A stretch of DNA of 64,000 nucleotides from positions 1-64,000 of the forward strand of contig NZ_SMFK01000020.1 of NCBI RefSeq assembly GCF_004349355.1, written 5' to 3'. This DNA comes from Flavobacterium cellulosilyticum (GTDB lineage Bacteria > Bacteroidota > Bacteroidia > Flavobacteriales > Flavobacteriaceae). Below are positions 35,684-44,399 of the stretch, piece by piece (position 1 is the first letter of the stretch; every line of letters starts with the position of its first letter). Under the pieces are notes generated by a model. The model searched no databases. It was given only the letters and a program-made list of their open reading frames with translations, and had not been told where the DNA came from. Both the position numbers and the translations under genes were made by a program.

Positions 35684-36490
35684 CTACTTTAAATTTTTTG
35701 AAATAACACAAACTGGAATATCTAACATTTTATGTTGATTGATTGAGTTTAATTTTTTATAAATTTCGAAGACTGTTTTTTCTCTTCCAGAAAAGTTATT
35801 TGCAGTTGAACCTTTCTCATCCAGAAGCATAGCCCATTCAAGTTCATCGTAACTGGCTCCCAATTGATCTTCATCTGTACGATCATCTCCAAACAATCCA
35901 TCTGTAGGCAAGGCCTCTAAAATAGATCTTGGGATTTTTAGAAAATCAGCCAATGCAAACACATCCGATTTCATTAAGTCGGCAATTGGACTTAAATCCA
36001 CACCGCCATCTCCATATTTTGTAAAGAAACCTACCCCAAAATCTTCTACTTTATTTCCTGTTCCAGCAACTAAATACCCCTTAATTCCTGCAAAATAATA
36101 CAATGTAGTCATACGCAGTCGCGCTCGAGTATTGGCAAGAGATAAATGTACTTTGTAGTCATCTTCCGTAGCGGGAACTTGATTTTTAAAAGATTCAAAA
36201 ACAGGTGTTAAGTCAGCTTCAATAGTTGAAACATTAGGGAATCTACTTTTTAGTAATTCTATATGTTCGCGTCCACGACTCACGTGTGTAGGTGCTTGAT
36301 GTATTGGCATTTCTACACATAACGTAGGAAAACCAGTTTGGGCACAAAGTGTAGAAGTAACAGCCGAATCAACTCCTCCAGAAATTCCAACAACAAATCC
36401 ATTCACTTTTGCGTTTTCAGCATAGGTTTTCAACCAGTTTACAATATATGAATTAACTTTTTCGACTTGAATAGTGCTTTTTTTAGTCAT
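35684..36490 (-). CDS. nadE: NAD synthetase, ammonia-dependent
   Basis: Makes NAD from nicotinate adenine dinucleotide, ATP and ammonia. The 268-residue protein has the PP-loop Ser37-Gly-Gly-Val-Asp-Ser42 in VGISGGVDSAV, AGTGNKVEDFGVGFFTKYGDGG and the substrate segment LPTDGLFGDDRTDEDQLG. There is no N-terminal glutaminase domain, so it belongs to the short NH3-using class. The ATG at 36490 gives the family-like start. Divergent from gldB across a repeat element. Confidence 0.95.
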   Translation of the reverse strand: MTKKSTIQVEKVNSYIVNWLKTYAENAKVNGFVVGISGGVDSAVTSTLCAQTGFPTLCVEMPIHQAPTHVSRGREHIELLKSRFPNVSTIEADLTPVFESFKNQVPATEDDYKVHLSLANTRARLRMTTLYYFAGIKGYLVAGTGNKVEDFGVGFFTKYGDGGVDLSPIADLMKSDVFALADFLKIPRSILEALPTDGLFGDDRTDEDQLGASYDELEWAMLLDEKGSTANNFSGREKTVFEIYKKLNSINQHKMLDIPVCVISKNLK

Positions 36491-36546
36491 AATAGATAGA
36501 GTTTTTAAAAAGTAGGAATTGTATATTTGCAAAAATAATAATTTTA

Positions 36547-36626
36547 AGGAGCTATTCCCGCTATACGTTGTAATCTTTTATTTTTTAAAGAAAAAAATAA
36601 AAGGATTTCCACTTTTATCGGGGCTA
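36547..36626 (-). repeat. Flavobacterial palindromic intergenic element, copy 2
   Basis: Read on the minus strand, it begins TAGCCCCGATAAAAGTGG, then AAATCCTTTTATTTTTT, a short loop, AAAAAATAAAAGATT, and ends GCGGGAATAGCTCCTT. The central arms AAATCCTTTTATTTTTT/AAAAAATAAAAGATTT-like form a long hairpin. It fills the divergent gap between nadE and gldB, ending 11 bp before the gldB ATG. Confidence 0.65.
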
Positions 36627-36637
36627 AAAAAAATAAA

Positions 36638-37594
36638 ATGAAGAGAATAATTTTCTTAATGACCATATTATTCGCATTTGGATCATGTCAAAAAAAATCA
36701 AAAGTCGAAAAGGCAATCGAAGCTATTCCTGTGAAATTCAAAGTGGAACGTTTTGACAAACAATTTTTCGAAACTAAACCAGAAGATTTAGATAAACTTA
36801 AAAGAGAATATCCGTTTTTTTTTCCACAAGGAAACGAAAATAATGTTTGGTTGGAAAAAATGAAAAATCCTCAATGGAGAGAATTATATGCTGAAGTGCA
36901 AAAAAAATATTCGAATTTCGATGCTGTTCAAAATGAACTCGAAACGCTATTTAAACACATAAAGTACAATTTCCCAGAAACAAAAACACCTAGAGTAATT
37001 ACAGTTATATCAGAAATGGACTACAATAATAAAGTAATTTATTCCGATAGTTTGGTTATTATTTCACTCGAATTGTATTTAGGAAAAGCACATAAATTTT
37101 ATCAATTTCCAGAATATATAAAACAAAATTTTGAAGAAAAACAAATGATGCCCGATGTAGTTACTAGTTTTTCATTAAATAAAATTACGGCTGTAAGCGA
37201 TAATAGTTTATTGAGTCAAATGATCTATTATGGAAAACAATTGTATCTAAAAGACGTACTTTTACCAGAATACACTGATGCTGATAAAATGGGCTATACA
37301 CCCGAACAAATAGTGTGGTGTCAAGAAAACGAAAATTATATTTGGCGTTATTTTATCGAAAAAGAAATGCTGTACAGTGACGATCAAAAATTAAAAAACA
37401 GATTTATAAATTTAGCTCCTTTTTCAAAGTTTTACCTCGAAATTGATAATGAATCTCCAGGTAGAGTGGGAGCATGGATCGGCTGGCAAATTGTTCGTTC
37501 ATTTGCCGAAAATAATCCGATTCCAATTGATGAGCTTTTAAAAATGAATGCCAAAGAATTATTCGAAAAATCAAAATATAAACCCAAGAAATAA
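36638..37594 (+). CDS. gldB: Gliding motility lipoprotein GldB
   Basis: A 318-residue lipoprotein required for gliding in F. johnsoniae. The signal peptide ends in a lipobox (LFAFGSC, Cys17). The mature part has the GldB pattern: VKFKVERFDKQFF, LKREYPFFFPQG and GRVGAWIGWQIVRSFAENN near the end, resembling a metalloprotease-like fold without an obvious HExxH. It forms an operon with gldC, the stop overlapping the gldC start by one base. GldB is thought to support the gliding machinery; its exact part is unclear. Confidence 0.94.
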   Translation: MKRIIFLMTILFAFGSCQKKSKVEKAIEAIPVKFKVERFDKQFFETKPEDLDKLKREYPFFFPQGNENNVWLEKMKNPQWRELYAEVQKKYSNFDAVQNELETLFKHIKYNFPETKTPRVITVISEMDYNNKVIYSDSLVIISLELYLGKAHKFYQFPEYIKQNFEEKQMMPDVVTSFSLNKITAVSDNSLLSQMIYYGKQLYLKDVLLPEYTDADKMGYTPEQIVWCQENENYIWRYFIEKEMLYSDDQKLKNRFINLAPFSKFYLEIDNESPGRVGAWIGWQIVRSFAENNPIPIDELLKMNAKELFEKSKYKPKK

Positions 37595-37929
37595 TGTCAA
37601 ATACAAATACATCCGAAATAAAAATACAAATAGAACTGGACGAAAATAGAGTTCCAGAAAAATTACTGTGGTCAGCTTCTGAAGGAGGAATCCAAACCGA
37701 AGAATCAAAAGCTTTTATGCTTTCTGTTTGGGATAGTAACGAAAAAACATCAAAATGTATCGAATTGTGGACTAAAGATATGCCTGTTGATGAAATGAAA
37801 ATATTTTTTCATCAAACCTTGATGTCTATGACTGAAACATTTCAGCGCGCTACTGGCGATGAAAAAATGTCAGCTACCATGAAGGATTTTTGCGATTATT
37901 TTGCCGAGAAATTAGAAATTAAAGCTTAA
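37594..37929 (+). CDS. gldC: Gliding motility protein GldC
   Basis: A 111-residue soluble protein, no signal peptide. The GldC signature is clear: EIKIQIELDENRVPEKLLWSA, SKAFMLSVWDS, LWTKDMPVDEMKIFFHQTL. In F. johnsoniae, gldC mutants glide poorly and the gene neighbours gldB, as here. Translation is coupled to gldB (TAATG). Ends with a strong terminator. Confidence 0.95.
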   Translation: MSNTNTSEIKIQIELDENRVPEKLLWSASEGGIQTEESKAFMLSVWDSNEKTSKCIELWTKDMPVDEMKIFFHQTLMSMTETFQRATGDEKMSATMKDFCDYFAEKLEIKA

Positions 37930-37992
37930 TATGGCTTTTAATTCATTTTGTTAACTAGGTCAGTTTTATTCTAAACAGAATATTTAAAAAAT

Positions 37993-38036
37993 AAATCAGC
38001 CAAAATTAGTATTCATTTTTGGCTGATTCGTTTTTT
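37993..38036 (+). terminator. Intrinsic terminator of gldBC
   Basis: Stem AATCAGCCAAAA/TTTTGGCTGATT (37994-38005, 38017-38028) and then CG plus six Ts. Confidence 0.85.
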
Positions 38037-38040
38037 AAAA

Positions 38041-38073
38041 TTGTGTGTATCAATATGATTTATATTATATTTG
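38041..38073 (+). promoter_or_regulatory. Promoter of the GH9 gene
   Basis: TTG at 38041-38043, 22-bp spacer, perfect -7 box TATATTTG at 38066-38073, ATG at 38097. Confidence 0.6.
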
Positions 38074-38096
38074 GATAATCCTTACAATATATCGAA

Positions 38097-40550
38097 ATGA
38101 AAAACAGAGTTAGATTTACAATAGTTTTATTGCTTTTAATTGTGCAAATTAAAATTGACGCACAAAATCTAAAACTTCAACCCAAAGGCTATTTTTCAGC
38201 TCGTGGTATTGATGTAACGGTATTTGATGACATCTATCCTGATGGCCATCAAACTGGAGTAACCATGATACAACATGGGGAACGCGTTATGGCTAATGGA
38301 GATTTGCGTTTAGAAATTTCACCCGGGCAATGGTCACCTGTGCCTAAAGAAGTTGAAAAAAAAATTGACCCTTTAACACAAACAATTTCTCAATCTTTGT
38401 CTTTTCCAGACGAAACTAAAAATCATATTGGTTTCAATCCAATAGATTATCCCGATTTAAAGTTAAAATATAAAGTTAACGTTACACCTACAGAAGGGAA
38501 TAATTTTCGAATTACAGTTGATTTAGAAAATGAAGTTGATCTAAAATGGTTGGGTAAAATCGGGTTCAACATCGAATTGTTTCCTGGAAATCTATTTGGA
38601 AAATCCTATATATGTGATGGGAATATGGGAATTTTTACCCATTCTCCTTATGGCCCTCTTCAAGTGCAAAGCGATGGTCAGCAGCTTGGAACTCCTTTAT
38701 GTAAAGGAAAAAAAATCACAATTGCTCCCGAAAGTGATTTGTCAAGAGTAACCATTCAGTCTAATTTAGAAGATATTGCTTTATGGGACGGACGCATCAA
38801 TCACAATAATGGATGGTTTATCATTCGTGCTCCTATAGCCAAAAATTCAGGAAAAAGAGTGGTAGATATTGTTGTTTCGCCAAACGTAATTCCTAATTGG
38901 TTGTACAAACCTGTAGTGCAAGTTTCTCAAGTTGGTTATTATCCTAGTCAATCAAAAATTGCCATTTTAGAGACTGATACCAATGATATTGAACGATCCG
39001 AAGTGCAATTGATACAGCATACTGAATTTGGAGAAAAAAATATTAAAACCATCAAACCTAAAAAATGGGGTGAATTTTTAAGATACAACTATTATCAATT
39101 GGACTTTTCTGAAATAAAAGAGGAAGGAATGTATTCCTTGAGTTATAGAGGAAATGAAACAGTAGCTTTTCAAATAAGTAAGTCATTATATGATAGAAAT
39201 GTTTGGCAACCTATACTTGAATATTTTTTGCCAGTACAAATGTGTCATGTTAGAGTGAATGAAAAATATAGGATTTGGCATAACTTCTGTCATTTAGATG
39301 ATGCACAAATGGCGCCAATTAATTTAAATCATTTTGATGGATACGTCCAAGGTCCTTCTACGCTTACAAAATATAAGTCTAATGAAGTTGTTGAAAATCT
39401 GAATCAAGGAGGATGGCATGATGCGGGAGATGATGATTTAAGGGTAGAATCTCAAATAGGCACAATCTGGAATTTAGCCCTTATGTTAGAAGAATTTGAC
39501 ATTGAGTCTTATGACGCTACGAGTATTGATGAAGATAAACGAATAGTCGAAATTCATCAGCCAGACGGTAAGTCGGATGCTATTCAGCAAATGGAGCACG
39601 GATTGGCTTCGGTTTTGGGAGGCTATCGATCTATGGGGCGCTTATACCGAGGGATTATTACTAACAGTTTAAAACAATATGTGCTTCTGGGAGATTTTGG
39701 AGGAGTAACTGATGGTAAATGGGCAAGTAATCCAAGTGCAAAAGACGATGACCGATGGGTTTTTACAGAAGACAATCCAGATAGAGAATTATATGTTGCT
39801 GCTGGACTTGCTGCTTCCTATCGTGTTTTAAAAAGCAAGAATCCAAATCTGGCCGAGGAGTGCTTAGAAACAGCTAAGGCATTGTACAAAACTTCATTTT
39901 TAAAAGCAAAAAAACCAGGAAGTAAAATAATGCTACTTGTCGAATTGGCTTTGTCAACCAACGAATCGATTTATACGAATCAAATTGTCGACTTACAAGC
40001 TGAAGTCTTGTCAAATTTTGAAAATTTGGGATGGAGAGTGGGTAGGATGAAACATCTTATCAAAGACAAATCATTCATTTCTAAATTAAATTCTGAAGCG
40101 GAAAAATGGGGTTTAAAGATAAAAAATAATTCACTTACAGATTCTCCATATGGTGTTCCATATAAGCCTAATATTTGGGGAGCGGGTTGGACTTTGCAAG
40201 ATTTTGGAGTGCAACAATATTATTTTTCTAAATCATGGCCAGAGTTTGCTAATTACGAATTATATAGTAATGCGTTGAATTTTATACTCGGAGTACATCC
40301 TGGGAATAATACAGCTTCTTTTGCTTCAGGAATTGGGTCAAATTCATTGTTGGTTGCTTATGGTATGAATCGAGCAGATTGGTCTTATATACCTGGAGGA
40401 GTAACTTCAGGAACGGCACTAATCAGACCTAATTTACCGGAACTTAAAACCTGGCCTTACTTTTGGCAGCAAACAGAATATGTTATGGGTGGCGGGTCTA
40501 CGGATTTTATGTTTTTAGTACTGGCAGTAAAAAAACATTTTGGAAATTAA
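38097..40550 (+). CDS. Glycoside hydrolase family 9 protein
   Basis: An 817-residue exported hydrolase (signal peptide about 1-22). An unassigned N-terminal beta region (about 25-270) is followed by a CelD-like Ig domain (VVQVSQVGYYPSQSKIAI, 273-360). The GH9 (alpha/alpha)6 catalytic domain follows, with the base Asp442/Asp445 in GGWHDAGDDD, the segment GVHPGNNTASFASGIG and the C-terminal Glu near WQQTEYVMGGG as candidate acid. GH9 enzymes cleave beta-1,4-glucans or glucosamine oligomers. No C-terminal T9SS sorting domain is visible, so it probably stays periplasmic. Confidence 0.9.
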   Translation: MKNRVRFTIVLLLLIVQIKIDAQNLKLQPKGYFSARGIDVTVFDDIYPDGHQTGVTMIQHGERVMANGDLRLEISPGQWSPVPKEVEKKIDPLTQTISQSLSFPDETKNHIGFNPIDYPDLKLKYKVNVTPTEGNNFRITVDLENEVDLKWLGKIGFNIELFPGNLFGKSYICDGNMGIFTHSPYGPLQVQSDGQQLGTPLCKGKKITIAPESDLSRVTIQSNLEDIALWDGRINHNNGWFIIRAPIAKNSGKRVVDIVVSPNVIPNWLYKPVVQVSQVGYYPSQSKIAILETDTNDIERSEVQLIQHTEFGEKNIKTIKPKKWGEFLRYNYYQLDFSEIKEEGMYSLSYRGNETVAFQISKSLYDRNVWQPILEYFLPVQMCHVRVNEKYRIWHNFCHLDDAQMAPINLNHFDGYVQGPSTLTKYKSNEVVENLNQGGWHDAGDDDLRVESQIGTIWNLALMLEEFDIESYDATSIDEDKRIVEIHQPDGKSDAIQQMEHGLASVLGGYRSMGRLYRGIITNSLKQYVLLGDFGGVTDGKWASNPSAKDDDRWVFTEDNPDRELYVAAGLAASYRVLKSKNPNLAEECLETAKALYKTSFLKAKKPGSKIMLLVELALSTNESIYTNQIVDLQAEVLSNFENLGWRVGRMKHLIKDKSFISKLNSEAEKWGLKIKNNSLTDSPYGVPYKPNIWGAGWTLQDFGVQQYYFSKSWPEFANYELYSNALNFILGVHPGNNTASFASGIGSNSLLVAYGMNRADWSYIPGGVTSGTALIRPNLPELKTWPYFWQQTEYVMGGGSTDFMFLVLAVKKHFGN

Positions 40551-40572
40551 GTCAATATAAAAGTCAATAAAA

Positions 40573-40620
40573 AAATCCAAAATTCCAATGTAACTGGAAT
40601 TTTGGATTTCTATTTTTTTT
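40573..40620. terminator. Terminator between GH9 gene and engB
   Basis: A 15-bp perfect stem AAATCCAAAATTCCA/TGGAATTTTGGATTT (40573-40587, 40595-40609) with A tract before and T tract after; bidirectional for two convergent genes. Confidence 0.88.
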
Positions 40621-40630
40621 GAAATTATAT

Positions 40631-41251
40631 TTAAAACTCACTATTGTTCTTAAAAACCTCTTGATTTACTTCTTCTATATAATTCAAAAGCGTTTCTTTT
40701 CCTGTAGATTCCGTTGCCGATGTCACGAAATAAGTAGGCATTTCGGCCCAATTGTTAGCAAACATTTTCTTTTTGTAAGCGGCAATGTGTGAGTCAATTT
40801 TGGTTTTACTAATCTTATCCGCTTTTGTGAAAACAATGCAAAAAGGAATCTCACTTTCGCCCATATAAGACATAAACTCAATATCGATTGCCTGAGCTTC
40901 AAGGCGAATATCAATCAAAACAAAAGCGCAAACTAATTGCTCTCTAGTTTCAAAATAATCCGTTATAAATTGCTGAAATACCGATTTTGTTTTCTTAGAA
41001 ACTTTGGCATAACCATATCCTGGTAAATCGACAAGAAACCAATTATTGTTAATCAAAAAGTGATTGATTAACTGCGTTTTTCCTGGTCTTCCAGATGTTT
41101 TAGCTAAGTTTTTATGGTTAGTCAACATGTTAATAAGTGATGACTTTCCAACATTAGAACGGCCTATAAAAGCATATTCGGGCAAAAAATCTTTAGGACA
41201 TTTTGCAACTTCAGAGTTACTAATAATAAATTCGGCAGTATTAATTTTCAT
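40631..41251 (-). CDS. engB: Ribosome biogenesis GTPase EngB (YihA/YsxC)
   Basis: A 206-residue GTPase needed for assembly of the 50S subunit. G1 is GRSNVGKSSLINML, G3 is DLPGYGYAK, G4 is TKADK; the switch I segment KTSGRPGKTQLIN is typical. Lies behind the alpha/beta hydrolase gene with a 27-bp gap and likely shares its transcript. Essential in many bacteria. Confidence 0.95.
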   Translation of the reverse strand: MKINTAEFIISNSEVAKCPKDFLPEYAFIGRSNVGKSSLINMLTNHKNLAKTSGRPGKTQLINHFLINNNWFLVDLPGYGYAKVSKKTKSVFQQFITDYFETREQLVCAFVLIDIRLEAQAIDIEFMSYMGESEIPFCIVFTKADKISKTKIDSHIAAYKKKMFANNWAEMPTYFVTSATESTGKETLLNYIEEVNQEVFKNNSEF

Positions 41252-41278
41252 GATATATTTTATAAATACTAGGCTTTG

Positions 41279-42052
41279 CTAGTGCGCTTTTAAGTGGGTA
41301 TGAGACAACCAGTCTTCGAGTAAACGATTGAATTCTTCTGGTTGTTCCATCATGGCGGCATGACCACAATTATCAATCCAATATAGAGTAGCATTAGGTA
41401 ATAGCTCATTAAATTCTTGGGCAACATTTGGTGGTGTTACGGTATCATTTTTGCCCCAAATCAAGCAAGTTTGCACGTGCATTTTAGGTAAATCCTTGGC
41501 CATATTATGTCTAATAGCACTTTTGGCAATAGTTAATGTTTTTATCAGTTTAATTCGATCATTAACAGAGGCGTAAACCTCGTCAACTAGTTCTTTTGTA
41601 GCTATTTTAGGGTCATAAAAAACAGCTTCGGCTTTTTTCTTTATATATTCATAATCGCCTCTTTTAGGATAGCTATCTCCCATGGCGCTTTCATAAAGAC
41701 CAGAACTTCCTGTTAGTACTAGTCCTGCTACTTTTTCTGGATACATTTTAGTGTGATATAAAGCGATGTGTCCCCCTAATGAATTCCCTAAAAGAATTAC
41801 TCTGTCAAATCCTTTAAAGGTGATAAAGTCCTTCACGTATTTTGCAAAACTTTTTACATTTGTTTTTAAAAGGCTTTGTGAGTATATAGGCAAATCGGGG
41901 ATGACAATTTTATATCCTTTTTCCGAAAAATACGAAGCGACAGCGTCAAAGTTGCTTAACCCTCCCATTAATCCATGTAAAACAACAATTGGAGTACCTA
42001 CTCCTGCTTCATAATAGCTGTATCTACCTTCTTTCTTAAAGTATTTTTCCAT
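41279..42052 (-). CDS. Alpha/beta hydrolase
   Basis: A 257-residue alpha/beta-fold hydrolase. Oxyanion region VLHGLMGG, nucleophile Ser91 in LLGNSLGGH, acid Asp in IWGKNDTVTPP and His in DNCGHAAMMEQPEEF. No signal peptide. Similar to esterases and MhpC-type C-C hydrolases; substrate unknown. Upstream of engB in the same direction; its promoter lies in the long gap shared with mraZ. Confidence 0.9.
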   Translation of the reverse strand: MEKYFKKEGRYSYYEAGVGTPIVVLHGLMGGLSNFDAVASYFSEKGYKIVIPDLPIYSQSLLKTNVKSFAKYVKDFITFKGFDRVILLGNSLGGHIALYHTKMYPEKVAGLVLTGSSGLYESAMGDSYPKRGDYEYIKKKAEAVFYDPKIATKELVDEVYASVNDRIKLIKTLTIAKSAIRHNMAKDLPKMHVQTCLIWGKNDTVTPPNVAQEFNELLPNATLYWIDNCGHAAMMEQPEEFNRLLEDWLSHTHLKAH

Positions 42053-42589
42053 ACGGTTTTTCGAAAATTTTCAATTGCCACAAAGATAGGATTTAATAAA
42101 TTAAAAAGAATTATTGAAATCATTATTTAAAATTTATTCTTTTCGAATAACAGATTCTCTTTTTGGCTTCAATTTAAGGTACTTCGTTTTTTTAAACAAC
42201 CTTATGACTTTTTCTATACTAACATTTTTTTTCCTTTTTTACTAACTGGGTTATATTTAGAAACAGTTTTTAATGATTTTCTTGCAAGGTTTGGATGGGG
42301 GTATCGAGTACAATGTCTGGTTTAAAAAGTAATCGGAATAGCACAACTAAACAATTTGTCCAAATGTTACTTTAGTTAACGAAAACCACATAGATTTTAT
42401 AATTTTTAGATGGTAGAACCCTATGAATAAGTTCATAGGGTAAGTGATTTCCTGTGATAATTTTAAAGAGTGAAAAATCTAAAATTCAATGTTTTAGGGT
42501 AGTTTTTTTTGTGTTTCAAAGGATTTGACAAAATCATAAATTAACCATGATCTGATTATTGACCTAAAACTAAGGTTTCTTGCCTAAAA
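42053..42589. other. Long divergent intergenic leader before the dcw cluster
   Basis: About 540 bp without a convincing coding frame. A perfect hairpin lies at 42418-42441. The MraZ-type repeats begin at 42590. A hydrolase promoter (minus) must also lie here, but no perfect -7 box is evident. Nothing else recognised. Confidence 0.5.
42418..42441. repeat. Perfect 10-bp hairpin upstream of mraZ
   Basis: ACCCTATGAA (42418-42427) pairs with TTCATAGGGT (42432-42441) around a TAAG loop. No T tract follows on either strand, so it could be an operator or RNA structure rather than a terminator. Confidence 0.6.
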
Positions 42590-42654
42590 GTGGTAAAACT
42601 TATTAACAAAGTGGGTAATTGTGGTAGAATGTGGTAATTATTTTTATATTTTTG
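42590..42654 (+). promoter_or_regulatory. MraZ operator repeats and dcw promoter
   Basis: Four GTGGGTAA/GTGGTAA-type boxes stand at 42590, 42611, 42621 and 42631: the last three exactly 10 bp apart, the first 21 bp away. They lie just upstream of the perfect -7 box TATTTTTG (42647-42654). MraZ proteins bind tandem GTG-rich repeats of about one helical turn ahead of their own gene, so autorepression of the dcw operon is likely. Confidence 0.75.
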
Positions 42655-42679
42655 CTATCACCATTTAATTTAGTTGCAA

Positions 42680-43153
42680 TTGAATTCAATAATAGGAACA
42701 TATGAATGTAAAGCCGATGCCAAAGGAAGGTTGCTAATACCTGCGCCTTTAAAAAAGCAATTGGCTACTTCACTTCAAGACGGTTTTGTCTTGAAGCGTT
42801 CTGTTTTTCAGTCTTGTTTGGAGTTATATCCTATGCAAGAATGGAATTTAATGATGCAAAAAATTAATAAACTGAATCGTTTTGTTAAGAAGAACAATGA
42901 CTTTATTCGCCGTTTTACTGCGGGTGTCAAAGTGGTTGAGATTGATGCTTTAGGGCGTTTGTTGGTTCCAAAAGATTTGGTAGGATTTGCTAATATTTCA
43001 AAAGAGGTGGTTTTTTCATCGGCTGTAAATATTGTGGAAATTTGGGATAAGGATTTGTATGAACAATCGATAAATGGTAATGATGTAGATTTTGCTGATT
43101 TAGCCGAAGACGTAATGGGAAATTTAAATGACGACGACAATGGAATATCATAA
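42680..43153 (+). CDS. mraZ: Transcriptional regulator MraZ
   Basis: A 157-residue double SpoVT-AbrB domain protein that binds DNA repeats upstream of its own operon. Repeat 1 includes IIGTYECKADAKGRLLIPAPLKKQ, repeat 2 GVKVVEIDALGRLLVPKDL. No ATG fits; the start is TTG at 42680 (giving MNSIIGTYE, the usual family N-terminus) or TTG at 42674. First gene of the dcw cluster, overlapping rsmH. Confidence 0.93.
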   Translation: MNSIIGTYECKADAKGRLLIPAPLKKQLATSLQDGFVLKRSVFQSCLELYPMQEWNLMMQKINKLNRFVKKNNDFIRRFTAGVKVVEIDALGRLLVPKDLVGFANISKEVVFSSAVNIVEIWDKDLYEQSINGNDVDFADLAEDVMGNLNDDDNGIS

Positions 43154-44036
43154 TCCAGTTTTGCTTCAACAATCAGTAGATGGCTTAAATATAAAACCGG
43201 ATGGTGTTTATGTTGACGTAACATTTGGTGGTGGAGGACATTCGAAAGAAATCCTGAAAAGACTTGGGCCAAACGGAAAGTTGTTTGCTTTTGATCAAGA
43301 TGAAGATGCTTTGGCCAACGCATTGGAGGATGATAGGTTTACTCTTATCAATGAAAATTTCAGGTTTATAAAAAGGTTTTTGCGTTTTTATGGTGTGAAA
43401 AATGTAGATGGAATTCTGGGTGATTTGGGTGTTTCATCTCATCAGTTTGACGTTCCGGAAAGAGGGTTTTCCACCCGTTTTGATGCGGAATTAGATATGA
43501 GAATGAGTCAAAAAAATGATTTAAGCGCCTATCGAGTTGTCAATGAATATGATGATGCTAATTTGAGAAGAGTATTCTTGGATTATGGTGAATTGAAAAA
43601 TGCAGCTGCTTTGGCTAGAACAATTATTGAAGCTAGGGAAGAAAGTCCAATAAAAACGACAGATGAATTGAAAGAAATTCTCGCGCAATTTTTACCAGAA
43701 AGAGTTAGGAATAAAGTATTGGCTCAAATCTACCAAGCGATTCGAATTGAAGTAAATCAGGAAATAGATGTTTTAAAAGAATTTATAGAGCAATCATTAG
43801 AAATTTTAAATCCAGGAGGAAGATTAAGTGTGATTTCTTATCATTCATTGGAAGACCGATTGGTTAAAAGATTTATGAAAAACGGCATGTTTGAAGGAGA
43901 ACCCGAAAGAGACTTTTTTGGAAACTTTTCAGTTCCATTCAAAACTATAGGAAAATTAATAGTTCCTAATGCTGCCGAAATCAAAATCAACAACAGAGCA
44001 AGAAGTGCTAAATTAAGAATTGCCGAAAAGATTTAA
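43140..44036 (+). CDS. rsmH: 16S rRNA (cytosine1402-N4)-methyltransferase
   Basis: Methylates N4 of C1402 in 16S rRNA. The 298-residue protein starts MEYHNPVLL with SAM motif VDVTFGGGGHSKEIL, then GILGDLGVSSHQFD and the C-terminal SYHSLEDRLVKRF. An earlier ATG at 43128 adds four residues; I prefer 43140, the usual MEYHNPVL start. Overlaps the mraZ end by 14 bp, so translation is coupled. Confidence 0.95.
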   Translation: MEYHNPVLLQQSVDGLNIKPDGVYVDVTFGGGGHSKEILKRLGPNGKLFAFDQDEDALANALEDDRFTLINENFRFIKRFLRFYGVKNVDGILGDLGVSSHQFDVPERGFSTRFDAELDMRMSQKNDLSAYRVVNEYDDANLRRVFLDYGELKNAAALARTIIEAREESPIKTTDELKEILAQFLPERVRNKVLAQIYQAIRIEVNQEIDVLKEFIEQSLEILNPGGRLSVISYHSLEDRLVKRFMKNGMFEGEPERDFFGNFSVPFKTIGKLIVPNAAEIKINNRARSAKLRIAEKI

Positions 44037-44051
44037 TTAGTCAATAAAACT

Positions 44052-44399
44052 ATGAAAAACGGAGTATACGGTATTTTGAAAGCGCGATTTCTTATTGAAG
44101 ATGATTCAATAAAAAATTGGCGGTTTATCGTATTCTTGATTGCCTTAGCAATATTTATGATTGCCAATACACAACGATTTGAGCAAAAAGTATTTAGAAT
44201 CAACGAATTGACCAATGAAGTAAAAGAATTACGTTCAGAATTTGTTGATCGAAGATCTGAATTAATGAAATTAAGAATGGAATCGACTGTTTCAGAAAAA
44301 ATGGTAGCAAAAGAAATATTCCCATCAACAGTTCCACCAATAAAAATAAAAGTAAAGAAAATAAAAGAAAAAAGTTTTTTCGACAAATTATGGCCGTAG
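44052..44399 (+). CDS. ftsL: FtsL-like division protein
   Basis: A 115-residue bitopic membrane protein: cytoplasmic N-terminus (1-23), one helix (about 24-39, RFIVFLIALAIFMIANT) and a leucine-zipper-like coiled coil (INELTNEVKELRSEF). Position between rsmH and the PBP gene and this topology fit FtsL, which recruits FtsB/FtsQ to the septum. Sequence similarity to proteobacterial FtsL is low, as usual. Overlaps the next gene by 10 bp. Confidence 0.85.
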   Translation: MKNGVYGILKARFLIEDDSIKNWRFIVFLIALAIFMIANTQRFEQKVFRINELTNEVKELRSEFVDRRSELMKLRMESTVSEKMVAKEIFPSTVPPIKIKVKKIKEKSFFDKLWP

